Of a stretch of 64,000 nucleotides of DNA, positions 1-13,100 are shown piece by piece. A model generated the notes under the pieces. The model was not told where the DNA came from, ran no database searches, and saw nothing but the letters and a program-made list of their open reading frames with translations. The position numbers and the translations under genes are program-made. The stretch covers positions 28,004,901-28,068,900 of the forward strand of contig JAVGWX010000012.1 in NCBI GenBank assembly GCA_036924085.1, in the 5' to 3' direction. Each line of letters opens with the position of its first letter. Positions within the stretch are counted from its first letter, which is position 1. The stretch is from Ariolimax columbianus. Lineage: Eukaryota; Mollusca; Gastropoda; Stylommatophora; Arionidae.

Positions 1-556
1 CTATGAGGCGTGTTCAAATGAAACTGGACCAAAACTGCACCAAGTTAGCATATGTACGATGAGCATGATGACGTCACTTCTGATGTAAACAGCACATATC
101 AACCGGCCAAGATCTATGAATTATTCCACATCTTGTAGGAGTGTGTCTCCCAGTACATTCTTATTGTTGTTAGTTACATTTATTCTAATACTCTTTGGTT
201 TTATTACTGTGCATTCTCAGTCCTAATTTCTGTGATCTTTCTTTAATTTTGCATCTGACTGCAGTACAAAACAGAATGATCAAATTATTGGCAAAGTCTA
301 GATTACCATGTTATTTTGTCAAACTTCATCGAATTCCATGTTTGTTGGTTGATGTTGTTGTCTTCATATTAGTCAATACTTTGAATCCTGGCATTCTGTT
401 TTTTGTTCCATTTTTTACTTGATGCCACTTACAAGACCTGGTGGAAGATAGGTTGTGTATTTGGTAGGAATTGAATTTCTTACCCAGGCATAGGTTACTG
501 GCCTGCTCTTAACTATTTTAAAGTGCCAAGGGTTCTTCAACATGTATATAGGATCT

Positions 557-716
557 CCAAGTTCTTTTGTCACTCTGCAATATGACTAGGCGCTGATCCC
601 ACCTCCCTTGAGACCAGGAGACCATTGAAACTTCTGGAATTCGAAACTCCACCTTTTCGCACTTTCGTTTCTTGAGAGGCAAATACCATTACCTCTCAGA
701 TATAGCGACCCTCCAT
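557..716 (-). mobile_element. tRNA-derived SINE fragment (family K)
   Basis: Read on the - strand, a tRNA-like head (GCTATATCTGAGAGGTAATGG, then an exon-less body) is followed by sequence closely shared with 54665-54832. That copy has the same head and flanking body. The A-box-like TGAGAGGTAA and a later GATTTTGAATCC-type B box in the better copy suggest a tRNA-derived SINE. It lies in GPD2 intronic DNA. Confidence 0.5.
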
Positions 717-1069
717 CCAATAATGAACGAAAAATAGAAATGGTGATAATGTGCAAAGGAACCACTTTAACTTTCCAAACATGTCATAAATGTAAATTGA
801 AGAAGGTTGTCCATGGGTATCTCCCAACACAATCTGATTGCCTTTAGTTGCATTTATTATCATAATCTTGTGTTTTTTTCTGCCTATTCTCAGTCCCAAG
901 TTCACACATTTAGGTTGTCCTACTTTATGAGGTTGCCAGTCTCACACACAACCCTCCTTAGTCACTTTTTATAGCATTTGAACATACTTGACAAGCTGAA
1001 TTTTTGTGTGTTTATTTTTAGATTAATTTATTCTCAGAGCTAACAAGATAAGTTCTAATGTCAAAACAG

Positions 1070-1177
1070 GAACTACTGACACACCCTGCGAGGTCATGGA
1101 CAACCCTCAACCAACAGAGAAGGAGATTCAGTTTATTCTGAATGAGATTCGCAACTATCTGAGCCCTGATGTTGAAG
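1070..1177 (+). CDS. GPD2: GPD2 exon (first in window)
   Basis: The acceptor is ...aaacag| and the donor is gaag|GTCTG. The first codon is split, with one base in the upstream exon outside the window. It encodes a stretch starting TTDTPCEVMDNP and ending NYLSPDVE. In the family this lies in the C-terminal part of the oxidase domain, just after the GTTDTP motif. Confidence 0.95.
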
Positions 1178-4100
1178 GTCTGTTGATGCATCTGTTTGTG
1201 TGCTTTTTTGCTTTATTGATGTTTAATTTACTAATATAGTAACTTGAAAAAAGGAAGGAATCTGACTGATGGTGGGAACAACTTGTTTTTGGGTTTAATT
1301 CTTCAAAGCCATTTCTTGTTCCCAGTCTACCTGCAAGACAGCAATTGGTTTGAAATCATAGTTTGCTTCTAAATGTGTTAGCTCCTATGACTTGCCAGCT
1401 TTTTTACCTGTAGTATTCTGGTTTTAGGGTGCCGAACTTGAACTTTGCCCCTACTGCTGCTGACTAGTTGACAGTGAGCTGGCTTGCTAAGACTGGGATT
1501 ACAGCATGCCAGGGTTTGAAATTACAGATGGAGAGAAAAATCTTAGGTGTGGTTCGTTCCTGGTACGACCGTTCCTCCAGTCGACCCAGCTGTAAATTTG
1601 TACCTGATGATGAGTAGGGAAGGTAAACAACACCAAACAAGCGAACTGACCACCTCACCTCACATATGCTGTGGCTTAGTACATGAAGAATTAACTTCAT
1701 CCCCGACGGCAATTGCTGTCATGGGACTGACCTTTTATCAAGTTTCAACCTCAACTGTATAGCTGGGACAGAATATTGTTAAGATATGACGATGTGGTAC
1801 CTAAAGTAAATCTGATATTATGGTACCTAATAGAAATCAATTTGTAGATTTTATGACTACCAAGAGAAAACAGCAGTGGCTTTATTGGTTTTAAAAACTT
1901 TATTGCCGGTTATATATTATTCTTATAGTTCGTCGTGGTGACGTCCTCTCTGCATGGTCAGGAATTCGTCCACTTGTCTCAGATCCCAACAAGTCTGACA
2001 CACAGTCCATTGCCAGAAACCATGTTATTGAAGTGTCCAACAACAAGCTTGTTACTATCGCAGGTAACTCTTTTGCTGTACATATATTTGTATATTTATG
2101 TATTGTACGTTTTGACATCCCGACTGGTCCGCCACGGTCTATGTGCATGACAAGCACAAGAATAGCACCACTGCCCCCACAGAGAGCATGTCGTAACATG
2201 GCATAACACCGGCCATGGTTAGGTGGTTTGTTAAGAGCAGCATAGATGGCACCTAACAAGCTGCAGGTCTACTTTACTCTAGTGTTTGAGTCTATTAAGA
2301 TCACATCAGTTAACCTTAAGCACGCCCTTGTCCGATCCCTTTGAACCAGCTCGGCCTGCAAAAACGGTGTCCGGAAAAAAAAAATTTTTTTTTATTTGAA
2401 CGGAGTCACTCCTGACATCCATTTTTTACTGCTGACTACGCCCTCCATATATACACGATATTTTGCCGGTTAAAGTATCGTGTGTTCGATTACAAATGGC
2501 TTGTGAACAGTTTTAATTTTGTATACGCCGTTTGGAGCAAGCCGACTTTTTGCGAAAGGGGAAGTAGGTTGTTGAGAAAGATTTTTATCGCGTAGATCTG
2601 TTTATTTTGTTTGTTTAAATGAAAGAACTACGTTTGAATTGAAACTATCAGTTGTGGCGATATTGTAAACACAGTATCGATACGTTGTTGTGGTTTCCAT
2701 GGTTTTCTATCGAAGCGACTAGGCCTAGTGGTCGAGTCCAAATTTTTCCCGAGATTTTCATAAATTTTCAACTTCATCTTTTTAAATCTCAAAAACTAAC
2801 AAACATACAACAAAAACAATAACACCCACATGTTCGTTATGCCATTGTGTATCTACACGCCATTATATTTATTGACAAACAAACATAAAAGCTACAAATT
2901 TTGAAAGACGACTACCACAGCGACTAATTAAGAAAATTAATTAGGTCAAATTTTTTTCAAAAATAATGTGGAGTGCGTAAGGTTAACCCACCGATTATGG
3001 AACATTGCTCCTCAATATAATCCATCGAAATCACAACAAAATACTTAGTCGTTTTATGTCTTGTCTCTTTATATATGGTGTTCGTGTTGGAGGGTTATCT
3101 TCTTGGAAGTGATTTGTGTCAGGTAGTGGATTATGTGATCTTTCCTCAGTTGTTTTTGTGTCAATATAAGATGTTGATTGTTGATAAATGTGGGAAGTTG
3201 ACCTTAGCTCTTGCTTTCACAGTAATGACAATGAAGAAGATGTGTTGCTTTTTCCTCCTCTCTGTTTTTAGATTATAAGGAATTCCTTCTCTGTTTTCTT
3301 CATTCAGGAGGTAAATGGACAACCTACCGCTCAATGGCAGAGGAGACTGTGGACAAGGCAATCGAAGTTTGTGATCTGCATCCTAGTGGTCCCTGCAGAA
3401 CAAAGGGTCTTCTATTAGATGGAGCCCACGGATGGTCTCCCACCTTGTTCATCAGGCTTGTCCAAGACTTTGGGTTAGAAAATGCTGTAAGTCAAACCTC
3501 CATGTGTTATGTTATCAAAACCTTTCAGCTCCCTATGAAGCACATGTCATCAACAAATATGTGATAAGACCTACTGTTCTGTACCATCAGTTCAATTGAA
3601 TCGATTGCAAAGACAGCATCCGTTACAGCAGAGAGACAAAAGTATACTGCGAATATCAATAGCTCTACTTCTGCTCTAGTCTAACAATATCTAACTAATC
3701 TCATCCTGACGTTATGAGAATAGTACACAGGTAGTAGGTCGGTGCTAAGTTCCCAGGACTTCTTCACTTGGATCACTATACAACCAGGGTTCCTACCATT
3801 TCTAAACTAACACTACAACAGGTAAAGAAATGAACAAAGGATATTTACTGGGGAGTCCTACCTGTCTGTCAGGTTGTTGTTTCTTTCTGGACTCAACCCT
3901 GCTCGATGTGTCTCTCAACTACTGAACCGCACAACTACTCTCAACTGTCTCTCAACACTGTTCTTCATGTGTATACATACCACCATATAGTTATTACATA
4001 AGCACTCTATCATTCATTTTTTTATTTTTCTGCTCTAGTTCACTTTGCTGTCTGAGACGCAGTGCATTTTACTGTTTGTTTGCGTCTTACAGCAGTGCAT

Positions 4101-7100
4101 CTGACTTCAGCAGACATTTTAACAATAGGTTTACTTCCCATAGGGGTAAAACCTTGCTGAATCTGAAACATACTCAAGTTTGGTGGTATTTGGGCTGTGT
4201 TACTAGCCACCTTGCTATGCAGCCCACTCACATCCTCCTGCCACCCCACCACCACACACACATACACACCATACTTGCTTGACAACCAAATGACACACAG
4301 ATACCAAAGGGACACAATAAAAATACAAGATACTTTGAATAACACTAAACTAAAGTATAGCTTAGGACTACTGAATATTCGCTTTGGAGCTGCTGAATAG
4401 TGCATTCGTCTTCTTCTTCGTTCGTTCTCAATCTCCTACTACCAAACACTGAAAGGGCTTAAGTCGCAGAATGTAGTCCAGAGAACGGAATGCGTTGTGT
4501 CGTAGTTTACAGCTTGGCTGCGATATTTGCACCTTTCGGTCCAACACATCCGACTTCAGCAAGCATTTTTTGAGTACCGGGTTAGTATTCCCTCTTCAAT
4601 CCCTTCTCCTTAGCCAGTCTGCCCTGCTGCAGCCTGTTATCCAGGATCACCGCATGGAGGTGTAGAAGGGTCTTGGCAGCTATGGTTCGCTGGCCCTGAC
4701 GCTAGCAGTCAGCTATGGGTCGCTGACCACTTGCGCTGCTCAGCATCTTGATCCCGAATAGTGCATTCAACAATCTATTTGAATTCGACCTAATAATATA
4801 CTGCAACCGAATATGAAGAGTATAATTTTATTAGCACGAATGCGTGTTTCATAAAGCAATGAGTGTTGAACTGGTCTCAGTTTCTATTTCACTCCCTACC
4901 AAAGAAAAAGTGTTTAGGTCATCCAGTAGGAGATATACAGAATTTCATTTAAAGGCGGTTTAGTAGTTAGTTAGTATTACTGCTGAAGATGGATGTGTCG
5001 GACCAAAAGGTGCAAATATCACAGTCAAGCTGTAAACTAGTGACACAATGCATTCCATTCTCCAGACTACATCTTGCTACTTGCAAAGTCTTGTCCAGGG
5101 CTTGGTAGCAGGAGAATGAGAATGAACGCAGAAGAAGAAGTTAGTATTAAATAGTTCCAAGTTGATGTTATTGTTCAAAGCCAGTCTGAATAGCTATTTA
5201 CCTCTATTCAGGGGAAGGAAGACTATCGTCTGTTCAGGCATAACATACTGATCAGACATGTTAGTCAGGGTCAGGCAAAATGTACTGGCCAAAACCCATC
5301 TAATTCTGAGTAGTCTACGAAGACAGCTCATGTGGAAATAATTTAGCTGCCTGGCATGTCTGATATACACTGTCCACACTTTGCAGGCATACAGAAGATT
5401 GGTTAGTCCTACAGCATGGTACACGTTTACTTAAATGGCGGGGAGGAAGTCTAACGTCTGGTCAGGAAAAATATACTGATCAGACATGTTAGTCGTGGTC
5501 AGGCAATATACTGGCTAAGACCCTCACCTCGGCTTCCTAGTAGTCCACCCTGGAAACGGGCTGCTTTCATGGCAGCCTGACTAATGGGGTGAGAGATCGA
5601 TGTGATCCCCATAGTATTGAACGACATGCAGATAAAGCCAAGCATATCACAACCGCCTGGAGGAGCCCGGTCCACCTTCATCAGCACGCTCGGGATATGA
5701 GGAAAGCTACCGCAACTCGCCACTCAACGTCCTTTTCAGGGTGCTCAAAATAATAATCCTACTCATTGTGGAGCCTCGTAGCGCAGGGGTTAGCACGCTG
5801 GCTTTGCATCTGAGTGGTCCTGGGTTCATTCCCCAGTTGAGGTGGTAATGTTTTTTTCAGACCGCAATGGCTCCTGGGTCGACCTAGCCTTAAATGGGTA
5901 CCGGTTCAGTCCGGGAAGTAAAAGCGGTGAGGGAGAGGAGATGGCTACCGCCCTCATATAGCCGAGCCTTTGAAATGTGAGCTCGCTAACACCTCACACC
6001 CCTATGGCAGTAATGCTATGGGATACTTTACTTTTACTCATTGTGGGCATTCGAAACAACAACCTGTATTCGTAATTGGCAGAATATTAAAAACCACTCT
6101 TTTATTGTACATCCCTATTATACATATGTACCTTTGTTTCTTGTCTTTGCAGGTAGCTCAACATTTAGCTCAGACATACGGAGATAAGGCATTCAAAGTG
6201 GCCAAATTGTCTACTATAACTGGCAAGAGGTGGCCTATAGTTGGCAAGAGGCTACATGAGGAGTACCCATACATTGAAGCTGAGGTTCGTGACACACTAG
6301 CAAAGCTTCTTTCCCTTTGCTTGAATATTGTCAGTATTTCCATCCTTCACTCTCTCATGACCAAATTCATTTCGTGCCTAAACTATGCAATAGTCAGGTT
6401 GCAATGAACTCATTGAGAAAGCTGAGATGGTGAAAAGAAAATTTTGTATTTTTCTTAGGTCTTTGATCAGTGAATGACAAAGTGATCAGTGACCTCACAT
6501 CTGACGACATCTTTTCTTCCTAGGTCTTTAATCAGTGACTGACTCAGAGAATAGTGACCTCGTATCTGATATCTTTTCTTCCTAGGTCTTTAATCAGTGA
6601 CTGACTCAGAGAATAGTGACCTCGTATCTGATATCTTTTCTTTGTAGGTCTTTGATCAGTGACTGACACAGAATAGTGACCTCACATCTGATGACATCTT
6701 TTCTTCCTAGGTCTTTGATCAGTGAATGACAAAGTGATCAGTGACCTCACATCTGACGACATCTTTTCTTCCTAGGTCTTTAATCAGTGACTGGCTCAGA
6801 GAATAGTGACCTTGTATCTGATATCTTTTCTTCCTAGGTCTTTAATCAGTGACTGACTCAGAGAATAGTGACCTCGTATCTGATATCTTTTCTTTGTAGG
6901 TCTTTGATCAGTGACTGACACAGAGAATAGTGACCTCGTATCTGATATCTTTTCTTTGTAGGTCTTTGATCAGTGACTGACACAGAGAATAGTGACCTCA
7001 CATCTGATGACATCTTTTCTTCCTAGGTCTTTGATCAGTGAATGACAAAGTGATCAGTGACCTCACATCTGACGACATCTTTTCTTCCTAGGTCTTTAAT

Positions 7101-10100
7101 CAGTGACTGGCTCAGAGAATAGTGACCTCGTATCTGATATCTTTTCTTCCTAGGTCTTTAATCAGTGACTGACTCAGAGAATAGTGACCTCGTATCTGAT
7201 ATCTTTTCTTTGTAGGTCTTTGATCAGTGACTGACACAGAGAATAGTGACCTCACATCTGATGACATCTTTTCTTCCTAGGTCTTTGATCAGTGAATGAC
7301 AAAGTGATCAGTGACCTCACATCTGACGACATCTTTTCTTCCTAGGTCTTTAATCAGTGACTGGCTCAGTGAATAGTGACCTCGTATCTGATATCTTTTC
7401 TTCCTAGGTCTTTGATCAGTGACTGACACAGAGAATAGTGACCTCACATCTGATGACATCTTTTCTTTGTAGGTCTTTGATCAGTGACTGACACAGAGAA
7501 TAGTGACCTCACATCTGATGACATCTTTTCTTCCTAGGTCTTTGATCAGTGAATGACAAAGTGATCAGTGACCTCACATCTGATGATATGTTTTCTTCCT
7601 AGGTCTTTGATCAGTGACTGACACAGAGAATAGTGACCTCACATCTGATGACATCTTTTCTTCCTAGGTCTTTGATCAGTGAATGACAAAGTGATCAGTG
7701 ACCTCACATCTGATATCTTTTCTTCCTAGGTCTTTGATCCATGACTGACACAGAGAATAGTGACCTCACATCTGATGACATCTTTTCTTCCTAGGTCTTT
7801 GATCAGTGAATGACAAAGTGATCAGTGACCTCACATCTGATGACATCTTTTCTTCCTAGGTCTTTGATCAGTGAATGACAAAGTGATCAGTGACCTCACA
7901 TCTGATGACATCTTTTCTTCCTAGGTCTTTGATCAGTTTCCGGCCAAGTGATCAGTGACCTCACATCTGATATCTTTTCTTCCTAGGTCTTTGATCAGTG
8001 ACTGACACAGAGAATAGTGACCTTCCACCTATCTTTTGTTGTGGTTTTTTTTTTCAGGGACTAACACAGTACCCGGATGCCTTCATTAGTGTGATCAGTT
8101 CCTACCAATCAGACCTGTTCATGTTGGTAGAACCGGTCAGGAGTTAGGCTCCCACTGACCTAACTCTCCAAGTTGTAAGCGTCTTAGACATCTTACTAAG
8201 GCAAGGTGAAGGCACAAGTGGTGGAATGTAATTGTTACTGTAAGTTTTTGTATGTGATTTTAAAAAATGTTCTTTTTTAATGCCTGTAACAATCGTGTCA
8301 TTTGAACAGGTGCGATATGCCATGCGAGAGTATGCTTGTAGAGCTATCGATGTGATTGCACGCCGCACTCGTCTGTCTTTCATCAATGTCCATGCAGCAC
8401 AGGAAGCTCTACCCAGGGTGATAGATATGATGGCCAAAGAGCTTGGCTGGAGTGAGGAGACAAAGAAGGTTAAAAATCTCCTTTCACATCTTCACCACCA
8501 TTGTTGTATCTGGAAGTATAGTTTGTTGTATGGATTTTAGTGACGGTGCTTGAAACAGGATTACCAACCTCTGTAACCTAGATAATTCAAGAAAGATTGG
8601 TATAGTATATACATATTTAAGGCGGCAGAGTGGTTAAACACTTGCTTCTCAGAGCAAAAGGTACCAGGTTCACTTCCTGGTACCAACAGATTCAAATCTG
8701 CTTAGTTGTAAATAGATAACTGACTTACTATTAGGGAAGGCAAGTCCAGTTTGGAAGGGAGCTGATCATGCCAATTAACAATAACATAGTACAATGAAGC
8801 CTCTAACGCTTCATCCCTGATGGCAGTGTCTGCTATAGGCCTACCTTTGACTTTTTATATTTGTCCTTGACATTGCTCGTCATATAGTTGCCCACAATAA
8901 CATAGTACAATGTGGCCTTTTGCATGGCCTTAGGGGTGTAGGGTCCATTTGACAATCCCGACCCCCCCCCCCTACCCCGGTTCGAACCATGCTCATATCC
9001 AGTTTAGCAGACATGGGTTTTTTTGCTCCTCAGCATATGGAAAGTAATGACAACCTACCATACTGCACACTTGCCAAGAAACGTATAACAGCCAAATAGG
9101 TTGGCGGTTGTAAGAAGAAACGTATAACAGCCAAATAGGTTGGCGGTTGTAAGAAGAAACGTATAACAGCCAAATAGGTTGGCGGTTGTAAGAAGAAACG
9201 TATAACAGCCAAATAGGTTGGCGGTTGTAAGAAGAAACGTATAACAGCCAAATAGGTTGGCGGTTGTAAGAAGCGACGTTCTGCAAAGGACATGTTACTA
9301 TACTTGGTCTTTGACATTGCACATCATATTGTTACCCACAATAACATAGTACAGTGGCACCTTTAACACTTCATCCTCAATGGCATTTAAATGTATTGTT
9401 TGGTCCTTGATTTTGCTCGTCATATTGTTACCCACAATAACATAGTACAGTGGTGCCTTTAACACTTCATCCTCAATGGCATTTATATGTATTGTTTGGT
9501 CCTTGATTTTGCTTGTCATATTGTTACCCACAATAACATAGTACAGTGGCACCTTTAACACTTCATCCTCAATGGCATTTAAATGTATTGTTTGGTCCTT
9601 GATTTTGCTCGTCATATTGTTACCCACAATAACATAGTACAGTGGTGCCTTTAACACTTCATCCTCAATGGCATTTATATGTATTGTTTGGTCCTTGATT
9701 TTGCTTGTCATATTGTTACCCACAATAACATAGTACAGTGGCACCTTTAACACTTCATCCCCAATGGCATTTATATGTATTGTTTGGTCCTTGATTTTGC
9801 TCGTCATATTGTTACCCACAATAACATAGTACAGTGGCACCTTTAACACTTCATCCTCAATGGCATTTAAATGTATTGTTTGGTCCTTGATTTTGCTCGT
9901 CATATTGTTACCCACAATAATATAGTACAGTGGCACTATTAACACTTCATCCCCAATGGCATTTATATGTATTGTTTGGTCCTTGATTTTGCTCGTCATA
10001 TTGTTACCCACAATAATATAGTACAGTGGCACTATTAACACTTCATCCCCAATGGCATTTATATGTATTGTTTGGTCCTTGATTTTGCTCGTCATATTGT

Positions 10101-13100
10101 TACCCACAATAATATAGTACAGTGGCACTATTAACACTTCATCCCCAATGGCATTTATATGTATTGTTTGGTCCTTGATTTTGCTCGTCATATTGTTACC
10201 CACAATAATATAGTACAGTGGCACTATTAACACTTCATCCCCAATGGCATTTATATGTATTGTTTGGTCCTTGATTTTGCTCGTCATATTGTTACCCACA
10301 ATAATATAGTACAGTGGCACTATTAACACTTCATCCCCAATGGCATTTATATGTATTGTTTGGTCCTTGATTTTGCTCGTCATATTTTTGCAGCTTGTCT
10401 TCTCCTTTTTTTCATTGTAATCTTGTCTTTTTACTTTTCTTTTGATTTGTGCACCTTATCATCTTTTTATTCCTATATTTGATTTCTTCTATTTCTTATC
10501 CCTGAGATGAATACCATGAATTGGGGAGTTTTCTATCCTTGATTGACTAATACTAATATTTAGAATCAGAATATAAAGGGCACCATGCATACAAGGAACA
10601 GAGAAAACACATATGATCATCACCAATGCCTTTCCTAGATAAGCTCTGTAGAGATACCAACAACCTCAGACTGACCATGGATTTCTTTAGATATATTTAA
10701 GTCAACATCTGCATGCTTACATAGAAGACAAGAAACACAAGCTCTCTGGAGATACCAATAACTTTAGGCTGACAAAAGCTTCATTTAAATATTTTCCTGT
10801 TGAAGTCTGAAAGGTTACAAAGAAGAAAGAACATGCTCTAGAGCGTAAGGAGAAGATATAGTAGAATTATCTGAGATGGCTAGGAAAACAAAACATCTGA
10901 AGTACTAAATTGCTCAAAGTACATGTGCTTGTTAAGGGAACAGATTGTCAATACCATGAGGGGTGAACTGTATTTATGTCTCACCGTTATCTTAGGTCAC
11001 CCCCATTTGTGTGTAGCTGTCCCTTTATTCTTTGTTTATCATTTGTGTAGATCCTTGTTAATAATTTCTCACTGTTTCAGTTGCACATTTGACTTGTTGA
11101 AAGATGTCATTTGTGTTGCTGTCCCCTTCTCCCACCTCGAAACTGTGCCCAATATAGAAACATCCTAACAACAGAGGAGGCCCTCAACTTGGACTGTAAC
11201 CCACGAAATGAGATAGATATCCAAAGGGCCATATCCAAACTTGAGAAAGGGAAAGCGGCAGGACCAGATTGAATAGCAGCAGAAGCTGTAATGGCAAATA
11301 AGGTCACTGATACATAACACAGATTATTCATGTAAATATGCAAAAGAGGAGAGAGTGCCCACAGAATAGAAAGAAGGACATCTGATTTACTGCCTAAGAA
11401 GGGAAACCTGGCAGATTGCAGCAATTATAAGGGGATTACATTGCTGTTAGTGCCAGGCAAAATATTTAGCAAAACCATCTTGGGCAGATTAGAAAAAGTG
11501 TTGAATAGAAATCACCTGGGATCAAGATGCTGAGCAGCGCATGAGCTGCAGTGGTCAGCGACCCATAGCTTTGACGCTCTAGCGTCAGGGACAGCGAACC
11601 ATAGCTGCCAAGACCCTTCTAGACCTCCACGCGGTGATCCTGGATAACAGGCTGCAGTAGGGCAGACTTGCTAAGGAGAAGGGATCGTAGAGGGAATGCT
11701 AACCCGGTACTCAAAAAATGCTTGCTGAAGTCGGATGTGTTTGACCGAAAGGTGCAAATATCGCAGCCAAGCTGTAAACTACAACACAACGCATTCCGTT
11801 CTCTGGACTACATTCTGCTACTTACCCTTTCGGGGTTTGGTAGCGGTAGATTGAGAACGAATGAAGAAGAAGAAGAAATCACCCGTATATGCAAATTTGA
11901 TAGACTATTAAAAGGCATTTAACAGTGTGGATCGAAGTACTCTATGACAACTGTTGAGACGCTATCGGATACCAGAGGGGGAAGGAAGAATGAGACGTGC
12001 TGATTGATGGGGACGAGGGGAGGAAAGGGATACTTTAATTGTTTGGGTGGCCGAGGTAGCACAGTGGTTAGTGCACTGGCTTCCCAGTCAAGCAATCAGG
12101 GTTCAATCCCCAGTTGGTGTGGTTTTTTTTTATCTGATCACAAACCGGCCCCTGTGGTCGACCCAGACACAGAAAATGGGTATCAGAAAAATCTGGGAAA
12201 TGAAGGCAGCCGACATGATGCTGACCACATCATCCACTATGTGCCATTGGTTACAAAATAATATAGGCCTAACACCATATTTCCTATACACCGCATGGGG
12301 GGGGATATCTTTACTTTGCTGGTGAACAGATGTTCTGCACTGGTTTTCTAGTTTTAAAAGAGGTCCTATGATATGGTTTGGGAACATGGCATGTAAATAA
12401 GTGTGTCTAATCCAGACTGCAGGTCTTCACTGGTCTTTAGTTTGCTCTGTGCTGGATGCCCTGATATAATTACAAAACAGATGTGTAGCACAGAGCATGA
12501 CAGGGACCAATTGTCTTCTCAAGCTTGAAGCAAAACTTGATGTTGGTTCACTGCTTTCAAAATTCAGACATATCAAACGTAAAACACAATCTGCGCACAT
12601 GTAAACAATCTGTTACAGGACAATAAACAATCACAACAAAAAAATGCTGGAAATGGTAAGTTTCTTAAGAAAGTAATCACTAGGCAGTGACACTGACTGC
12701 ATTTGTAAGAGTTTTTGAACAGACTGCCCGAATGCACGCACGTGTACACACAGCCCTCAGAAAGAAATGTGACAGACAACTAGACATGAGATGGATTGGA
12801 ACAAACAACAGAAGAGAAAAATGAGGCCAGAGCAGCGTGTCTCACAGGCGGAGTTAAAGAAGACTGCCTGAAATAGAAATAAGTGGATAGCATCTGTTGT
12901 AGCCATAGGTTCCAATACACACCAGAAGGATTGAGTTTTTTTTGTAACTTTCCATGTTCACCATTCCCACAGCAGCACAGACTTGGTTTGTGAGATGAAG
13001 ATGTTCATTTAAGTTTTAGCTGTTGACCACAACATAACTACTGCAATAAATCGACTTTCAGCAAGAGCAAGAAGAAGCAGAGGCCTTTATATGTAGCGAG

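Noticed and set aside
1..1068. An upstream GPD2 exon
   Set aside because: I looked for the preceding conserved stretch and an exon ending in G plus GT but found nothing convincing.
6447..8023. Regular repeats suggesting a CRISPR array
   Set aside because: Units are head-to-tail with no unique spacers, and the host is a eukaryote.
8622..8690. tRNA gene (Ser/Leu-like)
   Set aside because: A and B boxes are visible but acceptor-stem halves do not pair and a SINE body follows. The heads at 5772, 12045, 39965, 48280 and 57696 were judged the same way.
9298..10383. 361-residue - strand open frame
   Set aside because: It is the 96-bp tandem array translated; 96 is a multiple of three and the unit lacks stops. 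No start context, no family, and unit similarity is at the DNA level.
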